44,745 nucleotides of DNA from an uncultured Lentisphaeraceae bacterium (GTDB lineage: Bacteria; Verrucomicrobiota; Kiritimatiellia; RFP12; DVOR01), in NCBI GenBank assembly GCA_949288955.1, contig CASEMS010000011.1, positions 14,982-59,726 on the forward strand, read 5' to 3'. Under the pieces are notes generated by a model that made no database searches, was not told the origin of the DNA, and saw only the letters and a list, made by a program, of their open reading frames with translations. The translations under genes were made by a program, and so were the position numbers. Of the stretch, positions 9,682 to 17,036 are shown piece after piece. The first letter of the stretch is position 1; the number at the start of each line of letters is the position of its first letter.

Positions 9682-9757
9682 GGGGGTGTAGCTCAGTTGG
9701 TAGAGCAAGTGACTCTTAATCACTGGGTCCACGGTTCAAGCCCGTGCACCCCTACCA
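9682..9757 (+). tRNA. tRNA-Lys(CUU), copy 2
   Basis: Identical to the copy at 9493-9568. The spacer to the upstream tRNA-Gly is four bases here against seven in the first pair, so the pair was duplicated and the spacers then diverged while the tRNAs stayed identical. Confidence 0.96.
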
Positions 9758-9764
9758 TTTTGGA

Positions 9765-9791
9765 GGCCTGGCGACAGCCAGGCCTTTTTTT
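9765..9791 (+). terminator. intrinsic terminator of the tRNA cluster
   Basis: GGCCTGGC (9765-9772) pairs perfectly with 9777-9784 around the loop GACA and is followed by seven T residues (9785-9791). It begins eight bases after the CCA end of the last tRNA. Confidence 0.93.
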
Positions 9792-9917
9792 GTTTTCACC
9801 CTTTGTCGGCTTGGGTGGGGATGGGGTTGGAGGGTCCGGATGGGCCTTTTCCCGCCGAGCGGGGCGCCCCGCGGCGCACGCGGGGAGGGCAACCAAACCC
9901 GCCTCCCCAAAAAACGC

Positions 9918-9946
9918 TTGCAATTTCTCCGCGGAACCCCCATAAT
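9918..9946 (+). promoter_or_regulatory. promoter of the HU gene
   Basis: TTGCAA (9918-9923) and CATAAT (9941-9946) are separated by 17 bases. The 12-mer AAAAACGCTTGC at 9910-9921 is shared exactly with the tRNA promoter (9343-9354). The predicted 5' untranslated region is about 57 bases. Confidence 0.72.
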
Positions 9947-10010
9947 ATCCTCGTTCAGCGGGTTTCTCCCCGCGTGACACACAACCACCAACAAGGAGTG
10001 AAACCCCAAC

Positions 10011-10346
10011 ATGGCCACCAAGAAAACCACCAAAACCGCGGCCAAGGCCGCCAAGGCCCCTGCCAAGCCCATGACCAAGGACGAGATCCGCGAGGCGCTC
10101 GCCACGGCCACCGGCTACACCAAGGCTTCCATCGGCGAGGTCTATGACGCCATCGTTGAGCTCATCGCCCAACAGACCAAGGCGAACAAGGCCTTCACGC
10201 TCCCCGGCATCGGCAAGTTTACCGTCGTCCGTCGTGCCGCGCGCACCGGCAAGAATCCCCAGACCGGCGCCGAGATCAAGATCCCCGCGAAGGACGTCGT
10301 CAAGTTCTCCGTCTCCAAGATCATCAAGGACAAGGTCCTCGGCTGA
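10011..10346 (+). CDS. HU-family DNA-binding protein with basic N-terminal tail
   Basis: 111 residues. Residues ~21-111 are a complete HU/IHF fold (MTKDEIREALATATGYTK, LPGIGKFTVVRRAARTGKNPQTG and IKIPAKDVVKFSVSK). The TGKNPQTG turn forms the DNA-binding arm that carries the intercalating proline. Residues 1-20 are a Lys/Ala/Thr/Pro extension like eukaryotic histone H1 tails, absent from the ~90-residue classical HU. Such tails occur in HU variants of several phyla and may bridge DNA. AAGGAG (9993-9998) precedes the ATG by 12 bases. The gene is monocistronic, with its own promoter and terminator. Confidence 0.95.
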   Translation: MATKKTTKTAAKAAKAPAKPMTKDEIREALATATGYTKASIGEVYDAIVELIAQQTKANKAFTLPGIGKFTVVRRAARTGKNPQTGAEIKIPAKDVVKFSVSKIIKDKVLG

Positions 10347-10367
10347 GTTCGTTCGGAGAACGAAAAA

Positions 10368-10401
10368 GGCGGGCACGGCCAAAGCCGTGCCCGCCTTTTT
10401 T
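10368..10401 (+). terminator. intrinsic terminator of the HU gene
   Basis: A perfect 12-bp stem (10368-10379 with 10384-10395, GGCGGGCACGGC) with loop CAAA is followed by six T residues. An A run upstream would also let it act on the opposite strand. Confidence 0.94.
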
Positions 10402-10421
10402 CCGTCGCCTCGTGGGGGTGC

Positions 10422-10451
10422 AAAAAAAACGCGCAGGCGGATGCCTGCGCG
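10422..10451 (-). terminator. intrinsic terminator of the minus-strand tRNA pair
   Basis: On the minus strand CGCGCAGGC (10451-10443) pairs with 10438-10430 around a 4-base loop and is followed by eight T residues (10429-10422). It lies 18 bases beyond the tRNA-Val gene. Confidence 0.92.
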
Positions 10452-10468
10452 TGAAATGGGGGAAAGGA

Positions 10469-10545
10469 TGGTGGGCTGTGCTGGACTCGAACCAGCGACC
10501 CCTACCGTGTGAAGGTAGTGCTCTAACCAACTGAGCTAACAGCCC
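10469..10545 (-). tRNA. tRNA-Val(CAC)
   Basis: A 77-base cloverleaf with encoded CCA. The acceptor GGGCTGT pairs with ACAGCCC. The anticodon stem CTACC/GGTAG encloses the loop TTCACAC (anticodon CAC), and the T arm GCTGG/CCAGC encloses TTCGAGT. It is downstream of, and probably co-transcribed with, tRNA-Gly(CCC). Confidence 0.95.
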
Positions 10546-10554
10546 GAATCGGGT

Positions 10555-10628
10555 TGGAGCGGGCGAAGGGAATCGAACCCTCGTAAGAAGCATGGGAAGC
10601 TCCTATTCTGCCATTGAATTACGCCCGC
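10555..10628 (-). tRNA. tRNA-Gly(CCC)
   Basis: A 74-base cloverleaf with encoded CCA. The acceptor GCGGGCG pairs with CGCCCGC. The anticodon loop is TTCCCAT (anticodon CCC), and the T arm GAGGG/CCCTT encloses TTCGATT. It reads GGG and complements the GCC species at 9410 and 9602. It is first in a two-tRNA minus-strand transcript. Confidence 0.94.
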
Positions 10629-10642
10629 AGAAAGTGCCACTT

Positions 10643-10671
10643 ATAATAGCAAAAGGGAGGGAGGCGGTCAA
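10643..10671 (-). promoter_or_regulatory. promoter of tRNA-Gly(CCC)/tRNA-Val
   Basis: On the minus strand TTGACC (10671-10666) and TATTAT (10648-10643) are exactly 17 bases apart, with TGC before the -10. Transcription would start about eight bases before the mature tRNA-Gly 5' end. Confidence 0.85.
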
Positions 10672-10687
10672 AGCTTTTTTTCGCTTT

Positions 10688-10729
10688 TGTCGTGTGGGGC
10701 GAGAAATCGGGCTTCCGCCCCGCACGACA
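10688..10729. repeat. imperfect hairpin downstream of the GHL gene
   Basis: TGTCGTG-T-GGGGCG (10688-10701) pairs with CGCCCC-G-CACGACA (10716-10729): 14 bp including one T-G pair, with a 14-base loop. It lies 70 bases beyond the stop codon at 10800 but lacks a T tract in the minus-strand direction. It might act as a Rho-independent-like stop or an RNA-stability element. Unproven. Confidence 0.5.
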
Positions 10730-10799
10730 GCCCACGTTCGCTTTCGCCATGACGACAGCGCTGGCGTTTGTCCGGGGGCCGTGTGTGGGGGCCCCGCCG

Positions 10800-12515
10800 T
10801 CAAGGGCGGGGGAGGGCTTGGATAAGGGTGGGGGAGAGATTGGAGGCGTCGAAGAGGCAGAAGCCCTCGGGGTTCTCTTTGAGGATGGCCTGGATGAGGG
10901 CGCGGAGGCGGGCGGGGTCGTCCTTGTAGTCGGGGAGGTGGAGGCCGGGGAGGATGGGGAAGGCACCGGCGATGGTCTGGCGGGCCTCGCGGAGGCGGTC
11001 GAGCGTCCATTGGTCGCCCTCGGCGTAGAAGGAGGCATAGTCCATGGGGAAGGCGAAGTCGAGGCGGAAGCGGGACCAGTCCTGATAGACCATCTTGGCG
11101 GCGAGGCGTGGGGTGGGGAAGACGGCGGCGCCGCAGGGCTTGCCGGCGGCGCGGGCGGCATCGGCCATCGCGTTGGCGACGGCGGCGACCTGGCGGAGGC
11201 GGAAGTCGGCCCAGGCGGGGTCGTGGGGGTCGGGCTTGGGGTTGCCGAAGGCGGCGAGGCACCGGGGGCAGTAGCAGAAATCGTAGGGAGGGAGGAGGGT
11301 GGACATGTCGAGGCCGTAGGTGGGCCAGAGGGCCTTGGGGAGGACGACGTCGGGGAGGCGGATGTAGTCAAGCTGGATGGCGTCGATCTCGGGGATGGCG
11401 GCGAGTTCGCGGGTGAGGGCGCGGAGGTGCTCGCGGACGCCGGGGTGGGTGGGGCAGAGGAATTGGTAGTAGGCGACGAAGGGGCGGTCCTCGGGGCGGA
11501 AGGTGGATTTGCCTTCGAGGCTGACGGCGTGCCAGTCGGGGTGCTTGAGGGCGATGGGGTCGTCGGGGCGGTTGAGGGCCCAGATCCAGGCGATGACGCG
11601 GAGCCCGCCCTCGGCTTTGGCCCAGCGGGCGACTTTGGCGATGTTGGCGGGTTCGCCGCCGAGAATGAGGGTGGTGACGCCGGCGGCCTTCCAGTCGCGG
11701 AGGGTCTGCCGGGTGAGCGTGGGGGCGTTGGCGTTGGCCCAGAGGCCGACGGTGGGGGGGACGGCCTCGGGGGTGCCGACGGTGGCGGCGGAGAGGCGGA
11801 CGCGGCCCCAGTGCTCGGGGGCGTGGATGGTGGCTTGGCGGGTGGGGGCCCAGACGGTGTTGGTCTCCTGGCCGGGGGCGGGGTGGTCGACGCGGGAGAA
11901 GTTCATGCGCATCTCCGTGCCGGGGGCGGGGGGCTTGCCGGCGCGGGGGTGGTTGGAGTGGCCGGTGATGGAGGCCCAGGGCCAGGCGATCTCGACGGTC
12001 CACCCCTCGTCGTCGCCCTCGCCTTGGTTGAGGGTGCCTTGGAGGGTGACGGCGGTGCGGAGGCCCTTGATGTCCCAGTCGTGGAGGGCGAGGCATTCGG
12101 GGTCGCGGTAGGGGGCGGTGAGGAAGAGGTCCCAGACGGTGCCGAGCTGGTTGATCTCCAACTCCAGGTAGTCGCGGCCACGGGCGAAGGGGTCGATGAA
12201 GACCTCGAAGTCGTCGTCGCGGTAGATGACGCTGTCGCGCTGGGTGAGGGTGGCATGGAGGGTCTTGGCGGGGAGACGGGCGGCGACGTAGAGGCAGTCG
12301 TCGTCGTAGGCCATGCGGATGTCGGCCGCGTAGGGGGAGGGCGCGCCGGAGAGGTCGCGGAGGGGGGAGAGGGGCTTGGCCTTGGCCCAAGTGGGTTCGT
12401 CGAGGCGGCCGTCGATGGCGATGGGGCCCTCGGCGCGTTGGAGGAGGTAGGTGGGGGCGGCCTGCGCGGCGGGGGTGAGGAGGGCGAGCAGGAGGAGGGG
12501 GAGGACTAGGCGCAT
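10800..12515 (-). CDS. secreted protein with CBM9-like domain and TIM-barrel glycosidase-like domain
   Basis: 571 residues, probably exported. Residues 1-19 are a signal peptide (MRLVLPLLLLALLTPAAQAA). Residues ~20-230 resemble the CBM9/DOMON-like sugar-binding fold (IDGRLDEPTWAKAKPL, DDDFEVFIDPFARGRDYLELEINQLGTVWD, WTVEIAWPW). Residues ~245-571 look like a TIM barrel of the GHL10/DUF4015 glycosidase-like type: DAIQLDYIRLPD carries the likely catalytic-face Asp, and DFCYCPRCLAAFG is a Cys-pair motif seen in such proteins. The substrate is unknown. I chose the ATG at 12515 because a signal peptide follows and AAGGAG precedes it. The open frame upstream to 13505 is the shadow of the EboE-like gene. 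It is last in the operon, 28 bases after that gene. Confidence 0.8.
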   Translation of the reverse strand: MRLVLPLLLLALLTPAAQAAPTYLLQRAEGPIAIDGRLDEPTWAKAKPLSPLRDLSGAPSPYAADIRMAYDDDCLYVAARLPAKTLHATLTQRDSVIYRDDDFEVFIDPFARGRDYLELEINQLGTVWDLFLTAPYRDPECLALHDWDIKGLRTAVTLQGTLNQGEGDDEGWTVEIAWPWASITGHSNHPRAGKPPAPGTEMRMNFSRVDHPAPGQETNTVWAPTRQATIHAPEHWGRVRLSAATVGTPEAVPPTVGLWANANAPTLTRQTLRDWKAAGVTTLILGGEPANIAKVARWAKAEGGLRVIAWIWALNRPDDPIALKHPDWHAVSLEGKSTFRPEDRPFVAYYQFLCPTHPGVREHLRALTRELAAIPEIDAIQLDYIRLPDVVLPKALWPTYGLDMSTLLPPYDFCYCPRCLAAFGNPKPDPHDPAWADFRLRQVAAVANAMADAARAAGKPCGAAVFPTPRLAAKMVYQDWSRFRLDFAFPMDYASFYAEGDQWTLDRLREARQTIAGAFPILPGLHLPDYKDDPARLRALIQAILKENPEGFCLFDASNLSPTLIQALPRP

Positions 12516-12543
12516 GGCGGGGCTCCTTGCCGGGGCGGGGCGC

Positions 12544-13668
12544 TCAGACGGAACGCAGTTGCTCGCGGACCCAAAGGATGTCCGCGAGGAGGGATTCGGA
12601 GAGGGTGCGGGTGCGGAGGTAGTCGGGATAGACGAAGTAGGCATAGGACTCGATCTCGACGGGCCATCCGCCGGCGCGGACGTAGCGCCAGAAGGCGGGG
12701 GTGAGGGTGTGGCGGGTGGTGCCGAGGCGCCCGGTGCCCTCCCAGGAGAGGGGGACGTGGAAGTGGATGCGCCCGCGGCGGCCGACGATCTGTGGGAAGA
12801 GTTCGCGCGTGAGATCGGGGAAGCAGGTGAGGGAGGCGTCGTCCTCGCGGCGGCGGGTTTGGTGGAGGTAGGTGGCGTCGAGGAAGGGGGCGAGGTCTTC
12901 GGCGGTGGCGTATTGGGTGAGTTCGAGGGCGGCGGAGGCTTGGATGCGGGCGACGGGGATGTTGGCCGAGACGATGGAGCGGAGGGCGTTGAGGGGGTCT
13001 TCGTAGCCGAGGGCGAAGTGGCAGGCGTCGAAGCAGACGCCGATGAGGTCGCGGTAGGCGGGGTTCCAGTCAGGGCACTGCCAGAGACGCTCGAAGAAGT
13101 CGATGGTGGTGCGGGTGTCCTCCAAGAGGCAGTCGGGCTCGGGTTCGAGGGCCAGGCACATCCGCAGGCCGGTGAAACCTTCGAGTTTGCGGAGGAAGAG
13201 TGCCATGCCGCAGAGGTTGGTGAGCATGGCGTCGGAGATGCCTTGCCCGCGGTTGTAGGCGAGGGGGACGGTGGTGACGGAGAGGCGGTGGTCGTTGCCG
13301 AGATCCGCGGCGGGGAGGTGGGTGAGGGCGTAGAAAAGGTCGCGCGTGTAGGCGGCGCGGTGGGGGTTCTCCCAGTCCGGCTCGTAGACGCTGGTCTTGA
13401 TGGGCTGGCCGTGGAAGGGGCCGTAGGGGAAGCCGTTGATGCCGATGGCGCCAAGGCGGTTGCGGCGCATGAAGGCGGTGAGGCGGCGGACGGATTCCGG
13501 GACACGGAGCTCCTTGGCGGCCTGCGAGCCGAAGCGCAGGCCGATGGGGAAACGGCAGTCGCCGCCCAAGGCGTCGCGCAGGGGGAGGGTGACGTCGGCG
13601 AGGGCCTTGTCCACGGCGGCCAGATCCTCGCCGGGGTGGACGTTCATGCAATAGGTAAGGGGATTCAT
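12544..13668 (-). CDS. EboE-like xylose-isomerase-type TIM barrel protein
   Basis: 374 residues. The start TYCMNVHPGEDLAAVDKAL and the following PIGLRFGSQAAKELR resemble EboE, the metabolite-traffic protein of ebo clusters, which belongs to the sugar-phosphate isomerase/epimerase TIM-barrel superfamily. Candidate metal ligands include the carboxylate/His residues in LALEPEPDCLLEDT, GVCFDACHFALGYE and GRIHFHVPL. In ebo clusters these proteins act with UbiA-, TatD- and dehydroquinate-synthase-like partners in exporting or building a membrane metabolite; none of those partners is in this window. The start codon lacks a strong ribosome-binding site (CCAGG only), so the start is less certain. The gene lies between the 620-residue secreted protein and the GHL gene in one operon. 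Confidence 0.72.
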   Translation of the reverse strand: MNPLTYCMNVHPGEDLAAVDKALADVTLPLRDALGGDCRFPIGLRFGSQAAKELRVPESVRRLTAFMRRNRLGAIGINGFPYGPFHGQPIKTSVYEPDWENPHRAAYTRDLFYALTHLPAADLGNDHRLSVTTVPLAYNRGQGISDAMLTNLCGMALFLRKLEGFTGLRMCLALEPEPDCLLEDTRTTIDFFERLWQCPDWNPAYRDLIGVCFDACHFALGYEDPLNALRSIVSANIPVARIQASAALELTQYATAEDLAPFLDATYLHQTRRREDDASLTCFPDLTRELFPQIVGRRGRIHFHVPLSWEGTGRLGTTRHTLTPAFWRYVRAGGWPVEIESYAYFVYPDYLRTRTLSESLLADILWVREQLRSV

Positions 13669-13683
13669 GGCGCGGGCCTGGGA

Positions 13684-15546
13684 TCAGTCGCGGTTGCGGC
13701 GGCGCTCTTTCTCGGCCTCCTCGCGCTTCTTCTCGGCTTCCTTGGCGGCGGCCTTCTGCTGCTTGAGCTGGGCGTCGAGCTCACTGAGCTTGGCCTCGAT
13801 GGCGGCGTCGGAGAAGCCCATGCCGTCGAGCTGCTTGACGCAGAGTTTGCCGAAGGCGGAGCGGGTGCCGCGGTATTTGCGCAGGGTTTTGTACTTGGTC
13901 TGGAGGTATTGGGTCGTGGAGATGGCGTAGTCCTCGTTGCTCTCGCCCTCCTCGCGGGCGGGGCTGCCGTTGGTGATGTCCTCGTAGACGCCGTAGATGG
14001 CGCGAATCTCGAAGTCGCGGAGCATTTTGAGGGCGAGGCGGCCCTCGGAGGTGTGGCCGAGCGAGGGGTAGTTGACGGTGAGGGTGCGCTCCCAGTTGCT
14101 ATTGCTATAGAGGTCGAGGGGCTTGCCCTCTTTGAGGATGCGGCGGATCTCGGTGAGGTGGTTCTGCTGTTGGGCGTTGATGGAATCGATGACGGCCTTG
14201 GCGGCGACGCCGCGCTCGTTCCCCTGCTGGGCGTGCCGGGCGTAGCTGTTGCGGAGCGTCTCGTAGTTGCAGGTGGCGTCGTCGAGGCGGTTCAGCTCGT
14301 CCATGAGGGGGGCGACGACGGAGGCGCCGGCGAGGTTGGCGAGGACGGAGCCGACGGTGTCGCGCTTGGCGGAGGGTTTGTCGTCGTCCTCTTTGCTTTT
14401 CTCCTTCCGCGCGCGCTCGCGGGCCTCGGCCTCCTCGCGTTCGCGGGCGCGGCGGTCACGGATTTGGCCGCGGAGTTCCTTCTGCTGTTGGGCGAGGGCG
14501 GCGGCGGAGAAGGGTTCGAGGGCGGCAATGAGGGTGGCGGCCTCGGCGGCGATGGCGGCGTTCTCGCTCTTGGTGAGGGGCTGGAGGCGCTTGGTCAAGG
14601 CGTCGGCGTTGCGGCCCATGTCGCCGCGGCCGACCTTGCCGGCGTTGGCGGCGTGGAGGAAGGCGCGGACGGTGGAGAGCTGTTTGACGGCGGGGTTGCG
14701 GCGGAGGGCGTTGAGCGCGCCGCCGTATTTGCGGCCTTGGGAGGGGGTGGTCTTGACGTAGATGGTGATGCGCTCGGCGGCGCGGGAGGGGGCCGCCTTG
14801 AGATCCTCGTCGATGGCGGCGGCCATGGCGTCGAGGTGGGAGGTCACGGCGTCGACCATGCGTTTGGCCTCGGCGGCCTTGTCGCCTGAGCCGCCGGCCT
14901 CGCGGCGGAGGCGGATGACGATCTGCTCGATGTTCTTGCCCTCCACGAGGAGCTTGGAGACGGATTCGTGGTCCTCGGTGCGGAAGGTGATGATGCGCCC
15001 AGGGACGTATTCGGGGGTCTCTTTGAGGATGGAGGTGAGGCGGTCGCCTTCGGCGAAGTCGGTGATGCTGGGGATGGTGCCGCGCAGGACGCCGTCGGGG
15101 CCGAAATATTGGCTGGCCGCATCGATGGAGTAGACGGGGAAGTAGGGCTTCAGGCGGCGGATGGCGTCGGTGCGGTAACGGCGCATCTCCGGGTCGTCAG
15201 GCTGGGGGTCGACGGCGATGACGAGGAGGCGGCCATCGCGCAAAGCGCCCTTGGAGGCGCGTTGGAGGGCCTTGCCTTGGGTCTTCAGCTTCTCGAAGGG
15301 GCTGTCCTCGCCATTCTCGTCGAGGTCACTCCCATTCTGCTCGGCCTTGGCCACGGGGTCGACGAACTCGCTGATGCGCCAGATGACGACGACGCGTTGC
15401 CCGAGATCCGAGGCCTCCAGGCTGCGCCCGAAGACGTGGTTGGGCGCGGTGAGCTGCTCGCCGATGGTGCCGAGCGAGAGACTCTCGCCCTCCGCGAGGA
15501 AGAGCGTCGGGGCGAGGCAGAGAAGCAGGGCGGCAAGACGTTTCAT
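13684..15546 (-). CDS. secreted protein of unknown function, thioredoxin-like N terminus and coiled coil
   Basis: 620 residues that I do not recognise as a named family. Residues 1-~20 are a signal peptide (MKRLAALLLCLAPTLFLAEG). Residues ~25-210 read like a peroxiredoxin/thioredoxin-type fold (SLEASDLGQRVVVIWRISEF, ALRDGRLLVIAVDPQ, FGPDGVLRGTIPSITDF) but lack a CxxC active site, so it would not be a redox enzyme of that class. Residues ~360-410 and ~590-620 are highly charged Arg/Glu/Lys coiled coils. It is probably periplasmic. GAGGAGA precedes the ATG. It sits nine bases after nspC in the same operon. Its function is open. Confidence 0.7.
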   Translation of the reverse strand: MKRLAALLLCLAPTLFLAEGESLSLGTIGEQLTAPNHVFGRSLEASDLGQRVVVIWRISEFVDPVAKAEQNGSDLDENGEDSPFEKLKTQGKALQRASKGALRDGRLLVIAVDPQPDDPEMRRYRTDAIRRLKPYFPVYSIDAASQYFGPDGVLRGTIPSITDFAEGDRLTSILKETPEYVPGRIITFRTEDHESVSKLLVEGKNIEQIVIRLRREAGGSGDKAAEAKRMVDAVTSHLDAMAAAIDEDLKAAPSRAAERITIYVKTTPSQGRKYGGALNALRRNPAVKQLSTVRAFLHAANAGKVGRGDMGRNADALTKRLQPLTKSENAAIAAEAATLIAALEPFSAAALAQQQKELRGQIRDRRAREREEAEARERARKEKSKEDDDKPSAKRDTVGSVLANLAGASVVAPLMDELNRLDDATCNYETLRNSYARHAQQGNERGVAAKAVIDSINAQQQNHLTEIRRILKEGKPLDLYSNSNWERTLTVNYPSLGHTSEGRLALKMLRDFEIRAIYGVYEDITNGSPAREEGESNEDYAISTTQYLQTKYKTLRKYRGTRSAFGKLCVKQLDGMGFSDAAIEAKLSELDAQLKQQKAAAKEAEKKREEAEKERRRNRD

Positions 15547-15555
15547 GGGCTCTCC

Positions 15556-16743
15556 TCACAGGCGCGAACGGAAGTCGTCGTACCCAAAGCTGCGCACGTG
15601 CCGGAAGTCCCCCGGCCCCAGGCGCAGCCACAGGGAGGGAAGGCGAATGCCGTTGAAGGTGTTGGTCTTGACCATCGTGTAGAGGGCCATGTCCTCGAAG
15701 ATGACGCGGTCGCCGGGCACGAGAGGCCGGTCAAAGGCGTAGTCGCCGAAGACGTCGCCGGCCAGGCAGGAGGGGCCGGCCAAGCGCACGGGGAAGGGCT
15801 TTTCGCCGGGTTTCCCGGCGCGGAGGGCCTTTGGGCCAGGGGTGGCCGCGCCGTCCCACGCGGGGTCGAGGAAGGCGCGGGGCGTGTAGGGCATCTCGAT
15901 GACGTCGGGCGTGTGGCAGGCGGCCGAGCCGTCAAGGATGGCGATGGGGCCGGCGTTCTCCACCACGTCCAGCACGGTGCAGACGAAGGTGCCGGCGTTG
16001 AGCACGTGGGCCTCCCCGGGCTCCAAGTAGCAGGTGTGGATGTTGGGGTGGCGCGCGCGGAAGCCACGGATTGTCCGGGCCAGCAGGTCTAGGTCGTAGC
16101 CTTCGCGGGTGATGTGGTGCCCGCCGCCGAAGTTGAACCACGAGACGCGCCCCAACAGATCGCCGAAGCGAGCCTCGATGGCCTCCACCGTCCGGGCGAG
16201 ACAGTCGGCCCCCTGCTCGCAGAGATTGTGGCAATGCAACCCCGTTACACCCGTGAGATCCGCGCCTTCAAGGGAGGCGCGGCGGATACCGAGGCGCGAG
16301 TGCGGGGCGCAGGGGTCGTAGAGGGGCGTCTGTCCTTCGGAGTGCTCAGGGTTGATGCGCAGCCCAACGGCCACCTCCCCGCCGCGCGGATGCGCCGCCG
16401 CCACGCGCTGCCATTGGCGCAGCTGCGCGAGGGAGTTGAGTGTCACGTGGCCGATGCCCAGATCGAGCAACGCGCGCATGTCGGCTTCGGAGAAGGCCGC
16501 CGCGAAGGCGTGGCACTCCCCGCCGAACTCGGTGGCGCCCAAGCGCGCCTCATGCACGCTGCTGGCGCATGTGCCCTTGGCGCACAGGAAGGGGAAGGCC
16601 GCCGGCATGGAGAAGGCCTTGAGCGCCAGGAGTAAGGTCGCCCCCGCGTCCTCTGCGGCTTGGCGCAGGATGGCCGCGTTGCGGCGGAGCGCCTCGGCGT
16701 CCACCACGAAGGCTGGCGTCTCGGGGAGGGCGGGCGTGGTCAT
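15556..16743 (-). CDS. nspC: carboxynorspermidine decarboxylase
   Basis: PLP-dependent enzyme that decarboxylates carboxynorspermidine or carboxyspermidine in the alternative polyamine pathway. It has 395 residues, of normal length. The PLP lysine is K42 in LLALKAFSM. The alanine-racemase-fold barrel shows GLHCHNLCEQ and WFNFGGGHHITREGYD. The C-terminal part shows LAGPSCLAGDVFGDY (active-site Cys) and VIFEDMALYTMVKTNTFNG, both diagnostic of NspC. The ATG at 16743 overlaps the upstream stop as ATGA. The partner carboxy(nor)spermidine dehydrogenase, often adjacent, is absent here. Assignment is firm; which polyamine is made cannot be read from the sequence. Confidence 0.95.
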   Translation of the reverse strand: MTTPALPETPAFVVDAEALRRNAAILRQAAEDAGATLLLALKAFSMPAAFPFLCAKGTCASSVHEARLGATEFGGECHAFAAAFSEADMRALLDLGIGHVTLNSLAQLRQWQRVAAAHPRGGEVAVGLRINPEHSEGQTPLYDPCAPHSRLGIRRASLEGADLTGVTGLHCHNLCEQGADCLARTVEAIEARFGDLLGRVSWFNFGGGHHITREGYDLDLLARTIRGFRARHPNIHTCYLEPGEAHVLNAGTFVCTVLDVVENAGPIAILDGSAACHTPDVIEMPYTPRAFLDPAWDGAATPGPKALRAGKPGEKPFPVRLAGPSCLAGDVFGDYAFDRPLVPGDRVIFEDMALYTMVKTNTFNGIRLPSLWLRLGPGDFRHVRSFGYDDFRSRL

Positions 16744-17024
16744 AGCCAAGTCCCCAGGAGCCAGATGAGGGCGAGGGCGGTCAATGCCGCGGCAAAGCGC
16801 CGCCACGAACGGCGCGTCAGCGCGTCCTGGCCGTCCGGGGCGTGCAGGTCGCGCGCGCCGCCGGCGGTGATGTAACGCGAGAATCCGTCGCGCCGCGCCC
16901 CGCGCCGCCGCAGGAGTCTCGCCCAGAAGGGTGCGCCCTCCTCGACATCCCCCGTCTCCAGGCGGAAGGCCTCGCCGTCGGTGCGGTGGAAGGAGACTTT
17001 GCGGCGTTTGCCAAAGAGGCGCAT
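16740..17024 (-). CDS. small basic membrane protein, unknown function
   Basis: 94 residues. A charged cytosolic part (1-~72, many Arg/Lys) is followed by one hydrophobic segment at the C terminus (AALTALALIWLLGTW), so it is a likely tail-anchored inner-membrane protein. I recognise no family. AAAGG precedes the ATG. It starts 12 bases after the LysM gene and its stop overlaps the nspC start (ATGA), so it is part of the operon. Its reading-frame integrity and coupling support a real gene. Confidence 0.65.
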   Translation of the reverse strand: MRLFGKRRKVSFHRTDGEAFRLETGDVEEGAPFWARLLRRRGARRDGFSRYITAGGARDLHAPDGQDALTRRSWRRFAAALTALALIWLLGTWL

Positions 17025-17036
17025 GACGGCCTTTCG

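Noticed and set aside
10688..10729. Hairpin as an intrinsic terminator of the GHL operon
   Set aside because: On the minus strand the sequence after the hairpin is A-rich, not T-rich, so the required U tract is missing.
12451..14889. 812-codon plus-strand open frame
   Set aside because: Antisense to the EboE-like and 620-residue genes; Gly/Val/Glu-rich shadow composition and no motif.
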